Of a stretch of DNA of 53,545 nt, positions 36,177 through 45,070 are shown one piece after another; the stretch's first letter is position 1; the number at the start of each line of letters is the position of its first letter. The notes under the pieces are model-generated. The model was not told the DNA's origin. It did not search any database and saw only the letters and a list, made by a program, of their open reading frames with translations. Location of the stretch: assembly GCA_021779665.1 (NCBI GenBank), contig JAJYAG010000024.1:1-53545 (forward strand), in the 5' to 3' direction. Position numbers and translations under genes: made by a program. The DNA is from Bacteroidota bacterium (lineage in GTDB: Bacteria; Bacteroidota; Bacteroidia; Bacteroidales; JAAUTT01).

Positions 36177-37307
36177 ATGATGGAAACGGAACATATGAAT
36201 AATAAAGAACATATTCCAGAATATTACAACAATTTGATTGTAAGCTACTTTTCTTCCAAATTGAACGAGGAAGAAAAAGCCACACTCATGAAGTGGCTCC
36301 ATGAAGACAAGGCCCATAAAAGATATTTTGATGAATGTCATGAGTTGTGGCTAGCAGGTCAACTGGATTGGGCCGAAATTAATTTTAATGCCCATGACGG
36401 ATTCAGCCGGTTCAAAAAGAAAATTGAAGATATAGAAGAAGAAAATGAAGAACCGGGAGGTTTATACCGTCAATTTTCATTATCGTTTCTTAAAATTGCA
36501 GCCATTGCAGTTATTGCGTTTGTAACAGGTATACTGGCATGGTCTCTTCTGGGAAAAAATGATTCCGCAATCCTCGGCATGCAGGATATTTCAGTTCCAG
36601 CCGGTTCAAAAACCAGGGTAACACTGCCCGACGGAACCATTGTATGGCTTAATTCGGCCAGCAAATTAACATACGCTAACGATTACAATCAGAATAACCG
36701 CACTGTAAAACTTGTGGGCGAGGGTTATTTTAAAGTAGCTAAAAACCCTGATAAACCATTTATAGTAAATACTTCGAACATCACCGTGCAGGCGCTTGGA
36801 ACCGAGTTCAATGTTAAGAGTTATCCCGAAGAAGGCATTATCGAAACCACCCTTGTGGAAGGCTCTGTAAAAGTGAATAAAGTTAACGAAACCGCTAAAG
36901 AGCAAAATATCATATTAAAGCCAAACGAAAAGCTCACCTTTATTAAGAAAACCGGAAAACTGTTTGTAGCATCCGACAGTTTAATAGCCGAAAACACGCC
37001 TAAAACTCAATCGGATGGAGAAAGCCGGAGAAAAGAACAGATGATAGTGCGCACCATTGATCCGCTGCCTCTTGTCGCCTGGAAAGAAGACAAACTGATA
37101 TTTACCGGAGAGCGGTTCGAAGAAATCAAACCCCGGCTCGAGCGCTGGTACGATGTAACGATTCAGGTTGCCGATCCTGAAATTCTGACATACAGATTTA
37201 AAGGTTCGTTTGAAAAGGAAACCCTGGAGCAAGCCCTGGAAGCGTTGCAGCTTGCCTCGCACTTTAATTATAAGGTTAAAAAGAATGTTATTGTTATAAG
37301 CAAATAA
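36177..37307 (+). CDS. FecR-family anti-sigma factor
   Basis: The protein has 376 residues from the ATG at 36177; a TTG at 36168 would add three. It has a cytoplasmic sigma-binding part, one membrane helix at about 102-125, a periplasmic FecR domain (V-P-A-G-S-K-T-R-V-T-L-P-D-G-T-I-V-W-L-N-S, then G-E-G-Y-F-K-V) and a C-terminal domain ending Y-K-V-K-K-N-V-I-V-I. It should relay ligand occupancy from the STN domain of the next gene to the sigma factor. Confidence 0.93.
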   Translation: MMETEHMNNKEHIPEYYNNLIVSYFSSKLNEEEKATLMKWLHEDKAHKRYFDECHELWLAGQLDWAEINFNAHDGFSRFKKKIEDIEEENEEPGGLYRQFSLSFLKIAAIAVIAFVTGILAWSLLGKNDSAILGMQDISVPAGSKTRVTLPDGTIVWLNSASKLTYANDYNQNNRTVKLVGEGYFKVAKNPDKPFIVNTSNITVQALGTEFNVKSYPEEGIIETTLVEGSVKVNKVNETAKEQNIILKPNEKLTFIKKTGKLFVASDSLIAENTPKTQSDGESRRKEQMIVRTIDPLPLVAWKEDKLIFTGERFEEIKPRLERWYDVTIQVADPEILTYRFKGSFEKETLEQALEALQLASHFNYKVKKNVIVISK

Positions 37308-37363
37308 AGATACTCTTGTTGAACTAAAACAATTTGGCCTATGATAAACAGCACTTAAAACAA

Positions 37364-37397
37364 AAGGTTGAGAAATGCACCACCATCTCCCAACCTT
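37364..37397 (+). terminator. Hairpin between fecR and susC (second locus)
   Basis: AAGGTTG (37364-37370) and CAACCTT (37391-37397) pair, with a possible inner AGA/TCT extension. No T-tract follows, so attenuation or RNA processing is as likely as termination. It occupies the same position as the hairpin at 23159 in the first locus. Confidence 0.5.
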
Positions 37398-37443
37398 CAT
37401 TAAAAGTCAACTATTAAGTTAAACTTCAAATCGCATCAAAAAT

Positions 37444-40400
37444 ATGAAAAAAACAAACACTAACTGTAGGTGTATCAATAAACTATTGACTAAAAAATTC
37501 CTACTTACTATGAAACTTATCACCTTGATTCTAACGGTTTGTATATTACCAATTTCTGCCAAGACATTCTCGCAGCAGAAAGTAAATATGAACGTGAAAA
37601 ACTATCCTCTGGAAAAGGTATTTCAGGAAATAGAAAAGCAAACCAGTTTCAGGTTTTTGTACCGGCTGGAAAATGTTGAAAACGAAACGGCCGATATAAA
37701 AGCTGACAACAACACAGTGGAGCAGGTTATGGACAAACTGCTCAGCAATAAGGAGATTACCTATCGTATTCTCGAGAACAACCTGATTGTAATTACTCCG
37801 GCCGAAAAATTCCAGGTAATAAAAGTAACCGGAACGGTTCGGGACGCCTCGTCAAAAGAGCCGATTCCGGGAGCCAATGTAATTGTAGAAGGTACAACCA
37901 TGGGCGGAGTTACCGATGCAGATGGCAGGTTCAGTCTGGAAGTCCCGTCCGAAAATTCGGTTATCATTATATCTTACCTCGGTTATGTAACCGAAAAGGT
38001 TGCAATTACAGGCCGCGGAGTAATTGAAGTTAACCTGGTTCCAGATATCAAGAGCCTTGAAGAGGTAATTGTTATTGGTTACGGAACAAAAATCAGAAAA
38101 GAAGTTACCGGTTCTATTGCAAAAGTCTCCAATGTAGAGTTATCAAGAAACATATCGACTGACGTTACCGGAGCCCTTCAAGGCCGGTCGGCAGGTGTAC
38201 AGATCACCCAACAGGGCGGTCAGCCTGGCGCTGCCATGCGTGTAAGGGTTCGCGGATCTTCTTCCATTAACTCTTCAGGCGATCCTTTGATTGTGATCGA
38301 CGGAGTTCCCGTTGCAAACAATGAATATAACCGCAGCGGACTTTCGGAAATCAATTCCAACGATATTGAATCGGTTGAAATCCTCAAGGATGCAGCCTCT
38401 GCAGCAATTTACGGATCGCGAGCTGCTAACGGGGTAATTCTTATTACCACTAAAAAGGGAAAAGCCGGTAAGGATAAAATCGAATTCAGCTACGAACAGG
38501 GCGTGACAACTGCAGTAAATAAAGTCGATTTTGTAAACGGCGACGATTATCAGTCTCTTGTGAAAAAGTCAATTGAAAACAGGAATCTTTCGGGTTTGAA
38601 TCCATTGGCAAACTATTACATTATACCTAATAATCTCTCCGGACAATACGGGTACGACCAGACATGGCTGGATGCAAATCCTACCAATACCAACTGGTTC
38701 GATTACATTTTAAGAGACGGAAGCACCAAAAAAGCCTCTTTTTCGATGAGCGGCGGAAACGAAAAAACTCTATTTTACTTCAGCGGCGGTTACGAAAAAA
38801 CTGAAGGCATTCTGCGTGGCAATACCTTTGAACGCTATACAGGACGTATGAACATAGATCATAACCTGAACCGGATCATGAAAACGGGTGCCAATATTTA
38901 TCTCACCCAGATTATTGATAATAACGGTCAAGGCTCCTTTTTCAGTAGCGCACAAACAAGTCTGCTACCCATTTATCCTGTGTATGCTCCAAACGATCCT
39001 ACCCGTTATTTCTACGATTACCCTTCAACCTCCATGGCTGCCGGCGCAGCTCCGCGCGATGGTCTGAATCCGCTTTTCTGGCGCGACAATTATATGGACC
39101 GTACCCGTTCGTTCCGCAGTCTGAACAGTGTATTTCTGCAGATTACTCCAATGAAGGACCTTGCTGTAAGAAGTGAGCTTGGAATCGACTTCCGCTTCGA
39201 TAATAACAGGAACTCCAAAACCATTGCGCTTTTTCCGCTGAATGCATTCGGCAACCAGCAAGGTGGTGGCGGAAGGATAGGTAATTCAAGATTTCAGAAC
39301 CTCAACCTTATCAACAACAATACAGCAACTTATTCTAAAACTCTTGGCAAAAATAAAATAGGCGCCATGATCGGATTGGCAGCTGAAAGAGGTTTATCAT
39401 CGGGTAATACTTCCATAAAGGAAGGAATCACTTCGGAATGGGTTAAAATTGACGGCTCCAAACATGCTGCCGGAAACGAAAGTGAAAGCGAATCGCGCAG
39501 GGTATCTTACTTCAGCCGTTTGAGCTACGTATATGGCGGCAAATATATGGCCGAAATGAATCTTCGCCGCGATGGTTCCAACCGTTTTTCCCACGGGTTC
39601 CGCTGGGGGAATTTCGTTGGAGGATCGCTGGGCTGGATAGTATCCGAAGAAAACTTTATGAAACCTATTACCGCCATTTCACTTCTGAAGTTAAGAGGAA
39701 GTTATGGTGAAATTGGTAACGACAACATAGGCAACTTTAAATACCTGAGCACGGTTTACGTTAACTGGAACGATGGTAAATACGCCGGCGATCAGGGTTA
39801 TTTACTTGCAGCCCTCGGCAACAAGAGTCTTACCTGGGAAACTACCCGTGAGTTGAGCCTTGGCCTCGATTATGGATTCCTTAAAAATAAAATTTCGGGT
39901 AGTGTTGAGTATTATAACAAAAAATCGATCGATCTTTTGTTGAATGCCCCTATATCTAATGCCTACGGATGGTCGTATACATCCACAATGCTCGAAAACG
40001 TTGGAACTCTTACCAACAAAGGAGTTGAGATTTCAATCAACGGAAACATTGTTGACAATGGCTCTCTGAAATGGGATGTCGAGTTTAATATTGCCCGTAA
40101 CCGTTCGGTAATTGACCAGCTATTTAAAAACAACGGCCCTAACCTGCCGGGAACCATGTCGGCCGGAAGTGTAAGTAATAACAATACTTCCATCCTTATT
40201 GAAGGAAAAGAACTCGGTGCTTTTTACCTGCCTGTTTACGCCGGTATCGACCCAGTAACCGGAGCCGAATTGATCTATGAGGTAAATCAAACCAAACTCA
40301 CAAACGAAGGTGTTTACGAATTAACCGGAAATGTGATAGATGCAACCAATAACCCTTCCTTAGTCTCTAACAATAAGTTTCTTATTTCTGATAAAAGTCC

Positions 40401-40878
40401 TTTTCCTAAGTTTTTCGGCGGATTTGGAACTTCTCTGAACTATAAGGGAATAGACTTTAACATGTTGTTTACTTACCAATATGGTAACTGGCTTTACGAT
40501 GCCAATGAGTTTTATACCTCTTACCCTGGCGAAGGCAAAAACATGCGTGCTTCGGTAATGGATAACAATGACATCTCTTTTATTTACGGGTCGAATGCAG
40601 TTCAAAGCACCCGCTTCCTGCACGATGGTTCCTTTATCCGTTTGCGCGATCTCCAGCTGGGCTATACATTACCTGGCTCACTGCTTACAAAACTCAGGAT
40701 CGACAATCTTAAGATATATGTGGCTGCTCAAAACCTTGCCACCTGGACCAAATTCAAAGGATGGGATCCGGAAGTGTTCCGCAGTGGCGACACCGACTCC
40801 AACGTAGCTCCGGGTATTGCCGAATACCAGTTGCCACAGGTGAGGACTATACAGGTAGGTATCAAAATTGGTATTTAA
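37444..40878 (+). CDS. SusC/RagA-family TonB-dependent transporter with STN signalling domain
   Basis: The 1144-residue protein has a signal peptide (ending near T-F-S-Q), STN domain (about 47-120), carboxypeptidase-D-like domain (about 130-205), TonB box E-E-V-I-V-I-G-Y-G, plug (I-L-K-D-A-A-S-A-A-I-Y-G-S-R-A-A-N-G) and beta-barrel. It forms the import pore of the second locus and, through STN, signals to FecR. The susD gene starts 20 bases after its stop with no hairpin between, as expected for a stoichiometric SusCD pair. Confidence 0.95.
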   Translation: MKKTNTNCRCINKLLTKKFLLTMKLITLILTVCILPISAKTFSQQKVNMNVKNYPLEKVFQEIEKQTSFRFLYRLENVENETADIKADNNTVEQVMDKLLSNKEITYRILENNLIVITPAEKFQVIKVTGTVRDASSKEPIPGANVIVEGTTMGGVTDADGRFSLEVPSENSVIIISYLGYVTEKVAITGRGVIEVNLVPDIKSLEEVIVIGYGTKIRKEVTGSIAKVSNVELSRNISTDVTGALQGRSAGVQITQQGGQPGAAMRVRVRGSSSINSSGDPLIVIDGVPVANNEYNRSGLSEINSNDIESVEILKDAASAAIYGSRAANGVILITTKKGKAGKDKIEFSYEQGVTTAVNKVDFVNGDDYQSLVKKSIENRNLSGLNPLANYYIIPNNLSGQYGYDQTWLDANPTNTNWFDYILRDGSTKKASFSMSGGNEKTLFYFSGGYEKTEGILRGNTFERYTGRMNIDHNLNRIMKTGANIYLTQIIDNNGQGSFFSSAQTSLLPIYPVYAPNDPTRYFYDYPSTSMAAGAAPRDGLNPLFWRDNYMDRTRSFRSLNSVFLQITPMKDLAVRSELGIDFRFDNNRNSKTIALFPLNAFGNQQGGGGRIGNSRFQNLNLINNNTATYSKTLGKNKIGAMIGLAAERGLSSGNTSIKEGITSEWVKIDGSKHAAGNESESESRRVSYFSRLSYVYGGKYMAEMNLRRDGSNRFSHGFRWGNFVGGSLGWIVSEENFMKPITAISLLKLRGSYGEIGNDNIGNFKYLSTVYVNWNDGKYAGDQGYLLAALGNKSLTWETTRELSLGLDYGFLKNKISGSVEYYNKKSIDLLLNAPISNAYGWSYTSTMLENVGTLTNKGVEISINGNIVDNGSLKWDVEFNIARNRSVIDQLFKNNGPNLPGTMSAGSVSNNNTSILIEGKELGAFYLPVYAGIDPVTGAELIYEVNQTKLTNEGVYELTGNVIDATNNPSLVSNNKFLISDKSPFPKFFGGFGTSLNYKGIDFNMLFTYQYGNWLYDANEFYTSYPGEGKNMRASVMDNNDISFIYGSNAVQSTRFLHDGSFIRLRDLQLGYTLPGSLLTKLRIDNLKIYVAAQNLATWTKFKGWDPEVFRSGDTDSNVAPGIAEYQLPQVRTIQVGIKIGI

Positions 40879-40897
40879 TTTTAAAAGCGCTGAAATT

Positions 40898-42502
40898 ATG
40901 AAAACATTTATAAAGAAATATACATCCATTATCCTTGGTTTACTTCTGCTTGCCGCGTGCGGCGAAGACTGGCTCGGAGAACCACGTCTGGAAACTGATG
41001 CTCCCCTTGATGGTACTGCACAAACTGTGTCGGGTTGCGATGCTCTTTTAACCGGCTCTATGGCTTCTGTTGTACACGATTTCGTGTTTACAGGTTATAT
41101 GCAGGCATTGGGAGAACTACTTGGTGACGGAGTTGCCCCTACCAGCAATATGACTTTCTCAAACCTTCTGAATACTTACGAAGCAGTTTATCGTCGCGAT
41201 TTATTTGAAGACACATGGGGTATTGGCGGCCGTTTTACCCAATATGCCGGGGGTGCCGTTGCCATGAGCAACATGGTTATTGACGCCTGCCGTAATGATC
41301 TGCCCAAATCGGATACTCGTTATGCTTCCAACAAAAACCGTTTGCTTGGCGAAGCTCTTTTTATCCGCTCTTTGATTCAGTTCCAGCAACTGCGCATGTA
41401 TAACCGCCAGTGGGACATGAATACCGCCAACAACTACGAACGTGGCGCTATTCTTCGCGATAAGCCAATTTATGGAACTGAAGATATTGCCAAAAGGCCA
41501 TCGTCGACCGAAGAAGGTTATAAAATGATTATCGACGCACTGGAAGAAGCAGTAACCCTTTTACCTGAAAGTTACGACAGCAATAAGCACCCTGTGAATT
41601 TCCGCTCGAGAGGAAACAAGTTTGCAGCCCTGGCTTTGTTAGCACGTGTGTACTTCCAAAAGAACGATTTTGATAATTGTTTAAGGGTAGTAAACCTATG
41701 CATTGGAAATACTGCCGGAAATCCGACTTTCTCACTGGAAACAACTATAGAAAACCTTTGGAATCGCGTGGGTTATACAACCACAACCAATTCATCAACC
41801 AAGGGAGAAATTATTTTTGAAAATGTACAGCTTCCTCCGCTTATCCGTAACAAAACCGGCGCTACTTTAGATGGTCTGTTTATCAAGCAACTTAAGGATG
41901 TTCAGATTAAACTCAGCAATAGCTTTAAAGATTCGGCCAACTTTGCACTTACCGATAACCGCTTTATAAAATGGATTAAAATTTATAGGGCAGGGAAAAA
42001 TACTGATGACCAGCTTCAAACAATCTTTGCTACTTATAACGATGCCCGACAATTGGATTGGTGTATTAAAAAGTACACTACATCGTCAACCGGTGTAAAT
42101 GTAACCTTGGCACGCTCGGCCGAACTCATGCTGATGAGGGCAGAAATTAACGCATGGAAAGGTAATGTAGCCGAAGCTGCTGCCGATATTAACGAGATCA
42201 GAAAGAAACATGGTGGTGCCACTGTTGCTTTAATGGATCCTTCGACAAGCAAGAGTCTGGCTTTAAAAGAAGTTTACAAGGAACGTATCCGTGAAATGTT
42301 TGGCGAAGGCGACCGTGGATGGAACCTGCTTCGTTTGGGCTCCTTAACTAATGGCGGTTTCAAACTGTGGAAAGGCGACAGGGATGTTACCAAGAACCAC
42401 TGCTACAACAACATTGAAAATGTAGAATGGAACTCAACTGCTTTGAGATATCCATGGCAGACCAGTGAAGCAAACAAGAATCCTTTATGGAATCAGTATT
42501 AA
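40898..42502 (+). CDS. SusD/RagB-family outer-membrane lipoprotein
   Basis: The protein has 534 residues from the ATG at 40898 (M-K-T-F-I-K-K-Y). The lipobox is L-L-A-A-C followed by G-E-D-W-L-G. SusD features include the helical repeat segment L-G-E-A-L-F-I-R-S-L-I-Q-F and the C-terminal R-S-A-E-L-M-L-M-R-A-E-I-N-A-W. It binds the glycan ligand above the SusC pore. The low similarity to the SusD of the first locus implies a different substrate. Confidence 0.93.
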   Translation: MKTFIKKYTSIILGLLLLAACGEDWLGEPRLETDAPLDGTAQTVSGCDALLTGSMASVVHDFVFTGYMQALGELLGDGVAPTSNMTFSNLLNTYEAVYRRDLFEDTWGIGGRFTQYAGGAVAMSNMVIDACRNDLPKSDTRYASNKNRLLGEALFIRSLIQFQQLRMYNRQWDMNTANNYERGAILRDKPIYGTEDIAKRPSSTEEGYKMIIDALEEAVTLLPESYDSNKHPVNFRSRGNKFAALALLARVYFQKNDFDNCLRVVNLCIGNTAGNPTFSLETTIENLWNRVGYTTTTNSSTKGEIIFENVQLPPLIRNKTGATLDGLFIKQLKDVQIKLSNSFKDSANFALTDNRFIKWIKIYRAGKNTDDQLQTIFATYNDARQLDWCIKKYTTSSTGVNVTLARSAELMLMRAEINAWKGNVAEAAADINEIRKKHGGATVALMDPSTSKSLALKEVYKERIREMFGEGDRGWNLLRLGSLTNGGFKLWKGDRDVTKNHCYNNIENVEWNSTALRYPWQTSEANKNPLWNQY

Positions 42503-42522
42503 TCTTTAAAATGAGAACTATT

Positions 42523-43218
42523 ATGAAAATCACTAATATATTGTTATCGGGATTATTGCTCATTTTTCTGGCAAGCTGTCAAAAAGAGGAGCTTCCGAAA
42601 ATGAGTGCATCGGACGATTATAACTCCCAGCTTGCCGGTGTTTGGAAACCTGTTAAACACCAGCTTGACTACTGGAAACTGAATGAAAACATTGTACAAC
42701 GGGGTACAGATACATCGCTGGTTTACGAAAATGACTCCATTAACGGGTATTGGGCCTTTTACAATGCTATTCCCTGCGATACCATCAATCTGAACTCCGA
42801 TGGAACATGGACCATCAATAATCGCAGAAAGACTGACACCAACTCGGGCAAGGACCTGAAAGTTATTGATACCACCAAAACGGTTTCAGGAGCTAAAACT
42901 ACGCTTCTCATAAAAAGCAGATCATGGTCGGTGACAAAAGTGGCCGACCCCGGCACATTTGATTACGTGAAGGCTCCTTCTTATCTCAAACTGGGTGTTA
43001 AAAACACTCAGATTATCAAGGAAACCGGTAAAGATGATGTAATTTCCAATTGGTGGACTTTCAGCAAGGTATTTACTTTACAAACTGTTGATCAGTCCCA
43101 ACTGATAGTTGGTTACCAGGCCCAGATGAGTGTTTCGTACAGGCCGGGAGTACTGCCAACGCTACCTCCTCAGAAAACAAACAGGTTTGTAACAAACACA
43201 ATCACTTTTGCCAAATAA
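42523..43218 (+). CDS. Surface lipoprotein in SusE/F position
   Basis: The protein has 231 residues from the ATG at 42523; an ATG at 42511 is possible. The signal peptide ends F-L-A-S-C and is followed by Q-K-E-E-L, which fits a surface lipoprotein export signal. The body is beta-rich and lipocalin-like (G-V-W-K-P-V-K near the start, N-S-D-G-T-W-T-I-N). I do not recognise an exact family. Its position after susD, 20 bases on, suggests a glycan-binding accessory. A hairpin follows before the enzyme genes. Confidence 0.7.
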   Translation: MKITNILLSGLLLIFLASCQKEELPKMSASDDYNSQLAGVWKPVKHQLDYWKLNENIVQRGTDTSLVYENDSINGYWAFYNAIPCDTINLNSDGTWTINNRRKTDTNSGKDLKVIDTTKTVSGAKTTLLIKSRSWSVTKVADPGTFDYVKAPSYLKLGVKNTQIIKETGKDDVISNWWTFSKVFTLQTVDQSQLIVGYQAQMSVSYRPGVLPTLPPQKTNRFVTNTITFAK

Positions 43219-43236
43219 CTTCACAACCTGATCAGA

Positions 43237-43279
43237 TGCCCGGGAACTCTTAAATCAAAATACCAGAGCTTTCCGGGCA
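43237..43279 (+). terminator. Hairpin between the SusCD-lipoprotein segment and the enzyme genes (second locus)
   Basis: TGCCCGGgAA (43237-43246) pairs with TTCCGGGCA (43271-43279) with one bulged base. The downstream sequence is A/T-rich but has no clean T-tract. It parallels the hairpin after susD in the first locus (17722). Confidence 0.6.
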
Positions 43280-43325
43280 TTTAAAATTTATTAGAGAACC
43301 TTAGTATTAAACATTTTAACTTACC

Positions 43326-45056
43326 ATGAGATTTTTAGCAATAGCCATTATATTAACATTTGTCACTTCAATTGCCAAACCTCAGAACCTCACTTCAACT
43401 AAATTTGATCCGGCGACTATAAAAGGCGCTCCCGGATTCTTTCGTGCAGCGAAATCCACAGAAGGACAGTGGTGGTTTTTGGATCCAGACAACAAACCAT
43501 TCTATTACAGAGGTATTTGTGCTGTAAACCGCGCCGGTACAGCCGGTGGTCGCAGGGCTAATCCTGGTTTGTACGCAGTAACTATCGACAAAAAATATAA
43601 TTACCAGGCCAGCCCCGACCAATTTGTGGATGCCTGCAAAACCAAACTTCTCGGCCTAAACTTTAATGCTTACGGAGCATGGGCTACTGAAGAATTTTTC
43701 AACAAAGATGTCCCCTTCACCGAAATAATCGAATTTTTCAAGGAAGGACCATTTCTGCCATCGGTAAACGAAAAACAGGGTTTGCCTGACATTTTCAACC
43801 CGGAATGGATAGTGGCTGCCGATAAAAAAACGCGCGCACTCTGTTCACCTCTGCGGAACTCAAAAATGTTGGTCGGCTATTTTACTGATAATGAAATAGG
43901 ATTCGGAAAAGCTGACGACTTTGGCCTTGACCTGGGCTTTCAGGCAGGTCAGTTCGACTTTGCATTGCTTAGGCTTGTTTTAGGAATGAAAAGCGGAGAA
44001 CCGGCCTTTGAATTTGCATGGAATTATCTTTTAAATCGCCATAATAATTCATTTAAAGAGTTATCCGGAGCATGGCAGGTAAACATCAGTTCCAAAGACG
44101 ATATAAGAAAACTCAACGACTCAAAAACACCGATACCAGGCAAGGCATTCAACGAAGATGCCCAGGCTTTTGTAGAGCTTTACGCTCAACGATATTTTGA
44201 GCTGGCCAGCAAATTAATACGCCGTTACGACCCGAATCACCTGATCCTTGGCTGCAGATTCGGTGCACCGCCTCCAACCTATGTACTCGATGCTATAAAA
44301 CCATGGACGGATGTAATTTCAGCTAATAACTACCAGCCCATCCTTTACGAACGCTACGATACCGTTTATCAGTACACTCAACTTCCAATTCTGATTGGCG
44401 AATTCAGCTGGAATACCGACCTGTACAAGAAGGTTCCCCTGCCGGGAGAAACCGGAAAGCCATTGAGCATGAAAAACCGGATGTTCGAAAAGGGAAAATC
44501 TACACTTACCCGTACGGCTATGCATCCAGGAATTATTGGTTACACATGGTACAGATGGGTGCAGGGTACATGTACGGAAGAAAAATACTACGATGGAATT
44601 GTGAATTATGGCGACAGCCTGGAGATGCACTCCGCAGAACTTCAGCAGCTGAATGCCACTTTAGAGGGCGTCAGGCTGAATGCAGCAACATCGCGCTGGG
44701 AAAACAAACCTGTTCAAAACGGAGAGTTTACTTTGTTCTTTGAATCACTTAGGCCGGGATGGACTCACTATCTCAGGTTTGCGGTAAACAGCGGTAAACC
44801 CGGAGGAGTAGTCAACGGCTGGAAAATGTCAGGTAAAGTGCTGAAATATGCGTTTAAAAACAATACACTTCAGATCAAAATTGAGATAGATTTTGAAGAT
44901 GCATCCAATATCAACAAGACCTATGAAGGTGGTAAAGGAATTTACGATGTTTCACTTTCCAGGAATAATGAAAAATTTTATGGTAACTTCAAAGGAACTT
45001 ACAACGGAAAACCAGTTATGGGAAAAGTAAAAGCTTTCTACTTTCCCGAAATGTAG
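43326..45056 (+). CDS. Clan GH-A-like glycoside hydrolase (agarase/galactosidase-like)
   Basis: The 576-residue protein has a signal peptide (to about residue 20). An N-terminal W-W-F-L-D-P-D-N-K-P-F-Y is typical of agarase-like barrel enzymes. The two expected catalytic glutamates of clan GH-A are visible: E190 after asparagine in G-Y-F-T-D-N-E-I-G-F (acid/base) and E359 in L-I-G-E-F-S-W (nucleophile). The last roughly 150 residues form a beta-rich domain (F-Y-G-N-F-K-G-T-Y-N-G). The specific family and substrate are uncertain, possibly a marine- or plant-type galactan or an acidic glycan. It is the first enzyme gene after the hairpin. Confidence 0.7.
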   Translation: MRFLAIAIILTFVTSIAKPQNLTSTKFDPATIKGAPGFFRAAKSTEGQWWFLDPDNKPFYYRGICAVNRAGTAGGRRANPGLYAVTIDKKYNYQASPDQFVDACKTKLLGLNFNAYGAWATEEFFNKDVPFTEIIEFFKEGPFLPSVNEKQGLPDIFNPEWIVAADKKTRALCSPLRNSKMLVGYFTDNEIGFGKADDFGLDLGFQAGQFDFALLRLVLGMKSGEPAFEFAWNYLLNRHNNSFKELSGAWQVNISSKDDIRKLNDSKTPIPGKAFNEDAQAFVELYAQRYFELASKLIRRYDPNHLILGCRFGAPPPTYVLDAIKPWTDVISANNYQPILYERYDTVYQYTQLPILIGEFSWNTDLYKKVPLPGETGKPLSMKNRMFEKGKSTLTRTAMHPGIIGYTWYRWVQGTCTEEKYYDGIVNYGDSLEMHSAELQQLNATLEGVRLNAATSRWENKPVQNGEFTLFFESLRPGWTHYLRFAVNSGKPGGVVNGWKMSGKVLKYAFKNNTLQIKIEIDFEDASNINKTYEGGKGIYDVSLSRNNEKFYGNFKGTYNGKPVMGKVKAFYFPEM

Positions 45057-45070
45057 CAATAGACGAATTT

